Of a DNA stretch of 64,000 nucleotides, positions 33,701 to 42,700 are shown piece by piece. Below the pieces are notes generated by a model. It did not search any database. It was not told where the DNA came from and saw only the letters and a list, made by a program, of their open reading frames with translations. A program made the translations under genes and the position numbers. Numbering within the stretch: the first letter of the stretch is position 1; each line of letters starts with the position of its first letter. This DNA is from Hirundichthys speculiger (lineage: Eukaryota; Chordata; Actinopteri; Beloniformes; Exocoetidae), in NCBI GenBank assembly GCA_018398805.1, contig JAGFBZ010002545.1, forward strand, positions 248,001 through 312,000, written 5' to 3'.

Positions 33701-36700
33701 GCGCAAGTTCAAACTTGATAACAATACCACAAAAAATGAGTATTTTACACACGTTTGCGGAAGAGTATGTCTAAGCGTTTCCAAAAATGTCCATTTGGAG
33801 ACTCCAAAAGGACACCTGGGTAACCATGGACGCATATCGAGGATAAAAGTCATAACTGCCTTTTACAACACAGCAAACTATTCACATATTTACACACATT
33901 TACAATTATAACCAATTACAGGTTATTTGCAGCATTTTTTTTATATAAACATAATTTCATAAATGACACACTGGGCTGAGTTACGCAGGTACTTCCTGGT
34001 TGTGTCTTTGTCTCCGCCCCCTGAAGCGACGCATCGCTGTGTTCAGAGTTTCATTGGCTATTCAATGACGCCAGTCATCAGCACGACTGGTTCTGACTGG
34101 CTCAGTTTTTACACGACAAAATGGGGGCGTGGCTTCCTGTCAACGCTGGACCCTCATTGGCTGTTGTCGGCTGTGGACAGGACAGGACAGGGACGCTGCT
34201 ATATGGACGTATGAGGTGTCAATCTAAAGGTCAGCTGACCGCCTCCGTTTTAAAACCAAAGACACACATTATCGAACACAGAAAAACGCAATTTACACCC
34301 GAAGGTACGAAACACCGACCACCAATTTCAAACGATGCAGCGGCTGTTTGTGGATATTTTCTGGTATAATAATGAATTTTGGACTAAATACTTTACTGGA
34401 TTGGATCGACTGGACCTTTGTGAATGTTAACCAGAACCATTTTTGTGGGAATATTTTTGATCTTAGGAGTTTTATAAGGTGAGTTGTGTCGATTTCGTAA
34501 CTGTTTCTTAGTTTGTTTGTGTTGTGACACAGGTGTTGATTGTACCTGCTGTTATGATTTTACCCTGAAATGGTTTGCATCGACTGAATCACAAGAATCG
34601 TAGCTTTCCAAAGACATGTCACATGACTACCTCACGTAACATATGAGCTGTACTAGTTCTGGAAAATTCTGGACCGGCGGCCCGCGGGCCGGAGGTCGCC
34701 TCCTCACCTCTGCTTCTGCCTCGATCTTCTCCTCCTTCACCATCTTCTCCACCATCCGCTCAGCCAGCGGCAGGAACATCGTTTGGGCCAGTTTTTCATC
34801 CTGCGCCGAGATCGCCTTGGAAACGAAATAAACACGTCAATCATCCGACTCCCGGGGTGGGAGGGGCGTGGCTGGAGGGGGGCGTCGGCCGGTACCTGCA
34901 TCACCAGACTCATGACGGACCAGAAGTAGTACGGGTTCTTGGGGACGATCTTGTACAGGGCCATCCCCGCCTGTGGAGGACGGAGACACGGAGACGGAGA
35001 CGTCAGGCTCCGCTAAAGCTACAGTTAGCCATGTGTGTCTGCGCTAGCTAGCAGCGCCCCCACCTGCTGCATCTTCTTGTACTCGCCCACCCGGGCGTAG
35101 GCCATGAACAGGTGGGAGTGGTACTCCTCGCTCAGGGGCACCTTCTTCACCGCCGCCTCGTACAGCTTGGTGACCAACTCGGCTGCGGAGAGGAGGGGCA
35201 ACGTTTTAACGGGCGCTCGCCCCAGCACCGACGTGCAGGTGCAGGTGCAGGTGCAGGTGCAGGTGCAGGTGCAGGTGCAGGTGTACTCACGGCGATGCAT
35301 CTCTCTGTACAGGATGGTCAGAGCCTGGAGGGAGTTGTCGTCGGTGGGCTCCAGAGTGGCCACCTCCTGGGCCAGACCGAAGGCTTCGTCCTGCTTCCCC
35401 GTCCTCTGGAGACCGATGGCCTTCAAGACCTGGAGGGGGGAGGAGACGAGGAGTCAGAGGAGGAGACGAGGAGTCAGAGGAGGAGACGAGGAGTCAGAGG
35501 AGGAGACGTGGAGTTACAGAAGGAGACGAGGAGTTACAGAAGGAGACGAGGAGTTACAGACGGAGACGAGGAGTTACAGACGGAGACGAGGAGTTACAGA
35601 CTGAGATGAGGAGTTACAGAAGGAGACGAGGAGTTACAGAAGGAGACGAGGAGTTACAGACGGAGACAAGGAGTTAGAGACAGAGACAAGGAGTTAGAGA
35701 GACGAGGAATTACAGAGACGAGGAGACAGAGGAGTTACGAGAGAGAGACAGACGAGGAGTTACGAGGAGTTACAGACAGAGACGAGGAGTCAGAGACGGA
35801 GACGAGGAATTACAGAAGGAGACGAGGAGTTACAGACGGAGACGAAGAGTTAGAGGAGGAGACGAGGAGTCAGAGGAGGAGACGAGGAGTCAGAGGAGGA
35901 GACGAGGAGTCATAGGAGGAGACGAGGAGTTACAGGCAGAGACGAGGAGTTAGAGACAGAGACGAGGAATTACAGAAGGAGACGAGGAGTTAGAGGCGGA
36001 GATGCGGAGTTACAGACGGAGACGAGGAGTTACAGACGGAGACGAGGAGTTACAGACGAGAGACGAGGAGTTACAGACGGAGACGAGGAGTTACAGACCG
36101 AGACGAGGAGTTACAGACGGAGACGAGGAGTTCAGAGACGGAGACGAGGAGTCAGAGACGAGACGGAGTTACAGACGGAGACGAGGAGTTTACAGAGAGA
36201 CGGGAGACGAGGAGACAGGAGTCAGAGACGGAGACGAGGAGTTACAGACTGAGACGAGGAGTTACAGAAGGAGACGAGGAGTTACAGAAGGAGACGAGGA
36301 GTTACAGACAGAGACGAGGAGTTACAGACGAAGACGAGGAGTTACAGACCGAGACGAGGAGTTAGAGAAGGAGACGAGGAGTTACAGACAGAGACGAGGA
36401 GTTACAGACGGAGACGAGGAGTTACAGACCGAGACGAGGAGTTACAGAAGGAGACGAGGAGTTACAGACCGAGACGAGGAGTTACAGACGAAGACGAGGC
36501 ATTACAGACCGAGACGAGGAGTTAGAGAAGGAGACGAGGAGTTACAGACAGAGACGAGGAGTTACAGACCGAGACGAGGAGTTACAGAAGGAGACGAGGA
36601 GTTACAGAAGGAGACGAGGAGTTACAGAAGGAGACGAGAGTTACAGAAGGAGACGAGGAGTTACAGACAGAGACGAGGAGTTACAGACCGAGACGAGGAG

Positions 36701-39700
36701 TTACAGACGAAGATGAGGCGTTACAGACCGAGACGAGGAGTTACAGACCGAGACGAGGAGTTACAGAAGGAGACAAGGAGTTACAGAAGGAGACGAGGAG
36801 TTACAGACGGAGACGAGGAGTCAGAGACGAAGACGAGGCGTTACAGACCAAGACGAGGAGTTACAGACCGAGACGAGAAGTTACAGACGGAGACGAGGAG
36901 TTACCGAAGGAGACGAGGAGTTACAGACCGAGACGAGGAGTTACAGAAGGAGACGAGGAGTTACAGACGGAGACGAGGAGTTACAGACGGAGACGAGGAG
37001 TTACAGAAGGAGACGAGGAGTTACAGAAGGAGACGAGGAGTTACAGACGGAGACGAGGAGTTACAGAAGGAGACGAGGAGTTACAGACGGAGACGAGGAG
37101 TTACCGAAGGAGACGAGGAGTTACAGACCGAGACGAGGAGTTACAGAAGGAGACGAGGAGTTACAGATGGAGACGAGGAGTTACAGACCGAGACGAGGAG
37201 TTACAGAAGGAGACGAGGAGTTACAGAAGGAGACGAGGAGTTACAGACGGAGACGAGGAGTTACAGACCGAGACGAGGAGTTACAGACCGAGACGAGGAG
37301 TTACAGAAGGAGACGAGGAGTTACAGAAGGAGACGAGGCGTTACAGACGGAGACGAGGCGTTACAGACGGGGACCAGGAGTTACAGAAGGAGACGAGGAG
37401 TTACAGACGGAGACGAGGAGTTACAGACGGAGACGAGGAGTTACAGAAGGAGACGAGGCGTTAGAGACCGAGACGAGGAGTTAGAGACGGACACGATGAG
37501 TTACAGACGGAGACGAGGAGTTACAGAAGGAGACGAGGCGTTACAGACGGAGACGAGGAGTTACAGAAGGAGACGAGGAGTTACAGACGGAGACGAGGAG
37601 TTACAGAAGGAGACGAGGCGTTACAGACGGAGACGAGGAGTTACAGAAGGAGACGAGGCGTTACAGACGGAGACGAGGAGTTACAGACCGAGACGAGGAG
37701 TTACAGACGGAGACGAGGAGTTACAGATGGAGACGAGGAATTACAGAAGGAGACGAGGAGTTACAGATGGAGACGAGGAGTTAGAGACGGAGACGAGGAG
37801 TTACAGAAGGAGACGAGGCGTTACAGAAGGAGACGAGGCGTTACAGACGGAGACGAGGCGTTACAGACGGGGACGAGAGTTACAGAAGGGAGACGAGGAG
37901 TTACAGACGGAGACGAGGAGTTACGGAGACGGAGACGAGGAGTTACAGAAGGAGACGAGGAGTTACAGAAGGAGACGAGGAGTTACAGAAGGAGACGAGG
38001 AGTTACAGAAGGAGGATCCAACGTTTCTACTTGAAGCTTTAAGTTCCCACCGGATCAAACATAAGCTCTGCCCACCTGTGGAGTTCAAACCGGTAACCAG
38101 ATGTTCACTAAACCGCTGGAATCAGCCGCGACTGATCTTTATCTACCCTGGTTCGTTTGGCGACGGGATAATTGATCAGAACCGACGCCCAACCACTACG
38201 ACGCCTCGGGTTTGTGTTCCCGTAACGGCCGGATGAGTTGGGAAGGTTGAATCGGGAAGCAGCGCTGCCCCCTGCTGGACGCTGCAGGTCACTGCAGCTA
38301 GCGGACGCTAACGTGAGGAGCATCAACATCTGCAGAGGACAAAACCGCTGAGCTTCAGTAACATCTGGCAGCAGCTGACATGAATAAAAGATGGACGCCA
38401 CATCATCTGGAGACGCCCTGACAACCGTCCAGCCTGACGCCTCTACGACCATCGCTTATGTGGAAACAGTTAGGGGTACTTAGCCCCGCCCCCCGTTCAC
38501 TTACGAAAAAGAAAAGCTCCATGTTGTTGTCAACAGATGTGCAGATTTCTTTTTTTTTTTCTGCCTTTTTACGACTGCTGCTCATGTCTTTCCCTTTTGG
38601 CGTTGTGTTGACGCACGTCTGAACGTCCCGAACCGGCGAACTGCTAAAGCACCTGCTTTTACAGATGCCTGCGCACCTGCACACCTGCACACCTGCAGGC
38701 GGTCGGTTCATGAACTTTAACTGGAACATCGCTCTAGAACAACGCGACCATCGTGCACCGGCTCCAGAAACGAGTCTGAGGGGGCGGAGCCCGACCCCGA
38801 CCCCACCCCCGCTGTGAGGTCACCCACCTTGGCACAGTGCAGGTCCTTGTGTTTCTTCAGCAGTTTATCTGCCTGCTGTATCGCCATTTTATTGTTGCCA
38901 TTATCGAGGTAATCTGTGGGAAAGGAGAAGAAGAAGAAAGAGAGGTTTTAATTGTGACTCAGAAGACGGAAACAGACGCCGCCGTCGTCATAACGACTCG
39001 GCGGCGGCTAAAGCTCTGACCTGACAAAGGACGCGGCCGACTGGAAAACAGCAAATCTTAGCAACTGTGAAGGTGCGTCTGAATAAAACAGGCATCAAAA
39101 TGGCAGCAACACGGGAGCAGCAGCTCCTGGATCCCATGTTAGCATTAGCTTGCGTTAGCGCGATTTCAAAATTCCATGAAAGCGATTGTTACGTTGTAGG
39201 TGGCTGATCAGGTTTTAAGTATCAAAGCTTGTGCTTCCCTTCTCGTAGAATTCGCTAACGCACGTTAGCATTAGCTCGCGTTAGCGCGATTTAAAAACTC
39301 CATGGAAACGATTGTTATGTTGTAGGTGGCTGATCAGGTTTGACATAATAAAGCTTGTGCTTCCCTCCTCGTAGAATTCGCTAACGCACGTTAGCATTAG
39401 CTCACGTTAGCGCGATTTCAAAACTCCATGGAAGCGATTGTTATGTTGTAGGTGGCTGATCAGGTTTTGACGTATTAAAGCTTGTGCTTCCCTCCTTGTA
39501 GAATTCGCTAACGTACGTTAGCATTAGCTCGCGTTAGCGCGATTTCAAAACTCCATGGGAGCGATTGTCATGTTGTAGGTGGCTGATCAGGTTTTAAGTA
39601 TTAAAGCTTGTGCTTCCCTTCTCGTAGAATTTGCTAACGTACGTTAGCATTAGCTAGCGTTAGCACGATTTCAAAACTCCATGGAAGTGATTGTTATGTT

Positions 39701-42700
39701 GTAGGTGGCTGATCAGGTTTTACGTATTAAAGCTTGTTCTTCCCTCCTCGTAGAATTCACTAAAACACGTTAGCATTAGCTCGCGTTAGCGCGATTTCAA
39801 AACTCCATGGAAGCGATTGTTATGTTGTAGGTGGCTGATCAAGTTTTAAGTATTAAAGCTTGTGCTTCCCTCCTCATAGAATTCGCTAACGTACGTTAGC
39901 ATTAGCTCGTGTACGTTAGCATTAGCTCGCGTAAGCGCGATTTCAAAACTCCATGGAAGTGATTGTTATGTTGTAGGTGGCTGATCAGGTTTTACGTATT
40001 AAAGCTTGTGCTTCCCTCCTCGTAGAATTCACTCGGAGGATTCGTCACAAATAACCACCAAACTATCTTCTTCTGAAACTTTAACCAAGTTCCACGCCGC
40101 CATGTTTGTTGTGATCAGCGCTGTGCTGCAGGCTGCATTCAAGGTGTAACGTAAATTCCCACGCTCCCTCGTTTGCTAGTCGTTCTTTCAGCCTTTTCTA
40201 TTTTTTTCTTTTTTATGTGTAACATTAGGGAAAATACTGTGAATATCAATTAAAGTCATCAACTACTAAAATTATGACGAGTTAACGAGTTGTTTTCTGG
40301 CATGAGGGGGTATTCTTGATTTTCCTGATTGAGTAATCGTTTTTCTGATTATGCCGACGTCACTTGAACATAACATTCACTGCTGGTCATTCAAGGCTCA
40401 GAGGGAGCGAGGCACTGCCGTGTTGATAAAATATAAATGTTATCGGGGCTATTCGTCGTGATATCGGACTTATCGGGATGATGTCATCATTTCCAGTTAT
40501 CGGCCCGATAGTTATCGTTCACCCCTACAGAAACTTCTAATTGCACCCCCCTGCAGGGACGCACCCCCTGCAGCCTCTGCTATCTTTCACCGACACGTAC
40601 GACCGAATCTCCGGCGGTCCGGTCCAGGAAGAGATAAGGAGGAGCTGATTGGCCGGAGGTCCGACGGGCCCGTCACTGCTCTGGTATGTGGACCAGAGAC
40701 TCTCAGCTCGCTCTCTTCAGGACAGCTGGGCGCCAAAATTAACCGGGCCAGACGGCGCGCCGCGATTATGTCACGTCTATTCTCTGTTCCAACCGTCGTG
40801 GCAGGAGGTGAAGGTTGAGCAGGAGACCGGAGGAGGAGATCGTTCAGGAACCGGTCCGGTCCAGGGACCAGTTCAGTTCTACGGATCGACGCCGTGTTTA
40901 AAGCCACGGAAGACAGAACTCTAGTAAAACAAATCGGAACAATTCTGCAGCGTAAAGTGGTCCGTTTATGACAAAAAGTTCATTGGAGATTTTCTAGGAA
41001 ACAATCACGTCTTACCACAAAGTTATTTTTTTTAAATGTGAATTTAGCGCTGGGCGGTATGAGCCAAAAATTTATATCACGGTATTTTTCAAAATTATAT
41101 CGGTTTCATGGTATATCACGGTATTTTTTTTTTTAAGGCACAACTGGGTGTTAACCACATTTTCTAATCATTTAGAGGAATTGCTGCAGTAAATTGTCTT
41201 AGAACGACCTATTTTACTGTCACGAGGAGTGAATATTGTAGCCTCCCGCGGCTACAACTTTAGCTCGGCAACATTAGCAGATTATTGTAGTTTGTTGGAC
41301 GTCGTCTTTTTTAAATCCACGGCTCCTCGGTTCAGGAAGAAGTTCCTCAGTCTCATGTTGCCGTTCTGGAGCTTCCACTGTTAGCATCCATCACCGTTAG
41401 CTAGTAGCGTGTTGCGCCTCCAGTGCAACTGCGAAACAGTCCCCTGTCAAACAATGTTCTGCGGCACTTACGTTCCGCCGCGCGGCGTTCCCAACTTTGT
41501 GTACGCTACAGTACATACTCACCGGTATTACGGTAAAGTGAAAAATTAATATCGTAAGAAAAATAAACACCAGTATTCGGTACGAACCACTATGTAAAAT
41601 TTAATTTTTCAAAAATTAAATTAAACCAAAAATTCTTGATTTTTTTGGACAGAAAGTTGAAATCGTACAGAATTCTCAGTTTTAGGACATAGAATTACAA
41701 CTTCAGCGTGAAATTGAGAAGTTTTGCTCAGGTTGATATTTTAAAACAAAAAGTTACAATCTTGAGTTCCGTCGTGATTTCACAGATTTTAGAATCAAAT
41801 CTGCTGATTACAGGACATAAAGCAGCAGATGTTTGAAAGAATTGTCTCTGTTGCAGAATCAAAAGCTGAAATTCTGTCAGAACGTTGCGTTTTTGCCAAG
41901 AAATTTAGGATTTTGCATAATTTGTTATATTTCAGAGAAAAATGTCACAATTACACGACAAAAGCCTCGTCTTTACAACAAAGGTCACGATCATGAAAAA
42001 TGTCTAGTTTCTGATAAAAAACATCCATAAACTTTAAATTTGAGGAAATCTCTGAGTGGACGTTTGCAGAAATAAACGTGTTTTCTAATAAAAATAGACT
42101 AACAATCATGATATTTTTTTCAATTTTTTATACAGTATATTTTTCTAATGAATAATATCGTGGTGTTATAATTATTATTTTTTTTTTTTTTATGGGATAT
42201 TTTTCTTATACAAAATATTTTGATAGTCAGGATTATTTTGTCTTAATGTTTGTTATTTTATTTCTTTATTTTATTTTATTTCCTGGCTGCAAGCGGGAAT
42301 ATTTGGGGACATAACATATCCCAGAATACCCCTCTGCAGCAGACAAAACACAAAAATATTCCAATTATTTTAACAGTTGAAAGCCTCACAATAAAAAAAA
42401 AAAACATAAATAAAGCAACAGGAAATTAATTGCCTCATTAATTAACAGTGATATTGATTTTATTGATATTGACCGTCTTGTAACACATTAAGTAATAGTA
42501 TGTGATGTTGCAGGAGCATCACGTGACTGTGGGCACCTGCCCCGTAAATGTGTGTTAACGGCCCTGGCCGGCTACAAACTGAAACATTTAACACTCCTGC
42601 AGCGGTTTTTTTTCTGTTTTCAGAGGCTGTGGTGCAGCATGTGGGCCGGTACCACGTGGTTCCGGTCCATGTCCTCCAGACCGGAGGAAAATAAGCCCAT

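Noticed and set aside
36002..38236. A 744-codon plus-strand open frame with a Glu/Arg-rich 20-residue period
   Set aside because: It is the 20-bp minisatellite read through. It lies in a naa25 intron on the opposite strand, and other frames are also open over long stretches.
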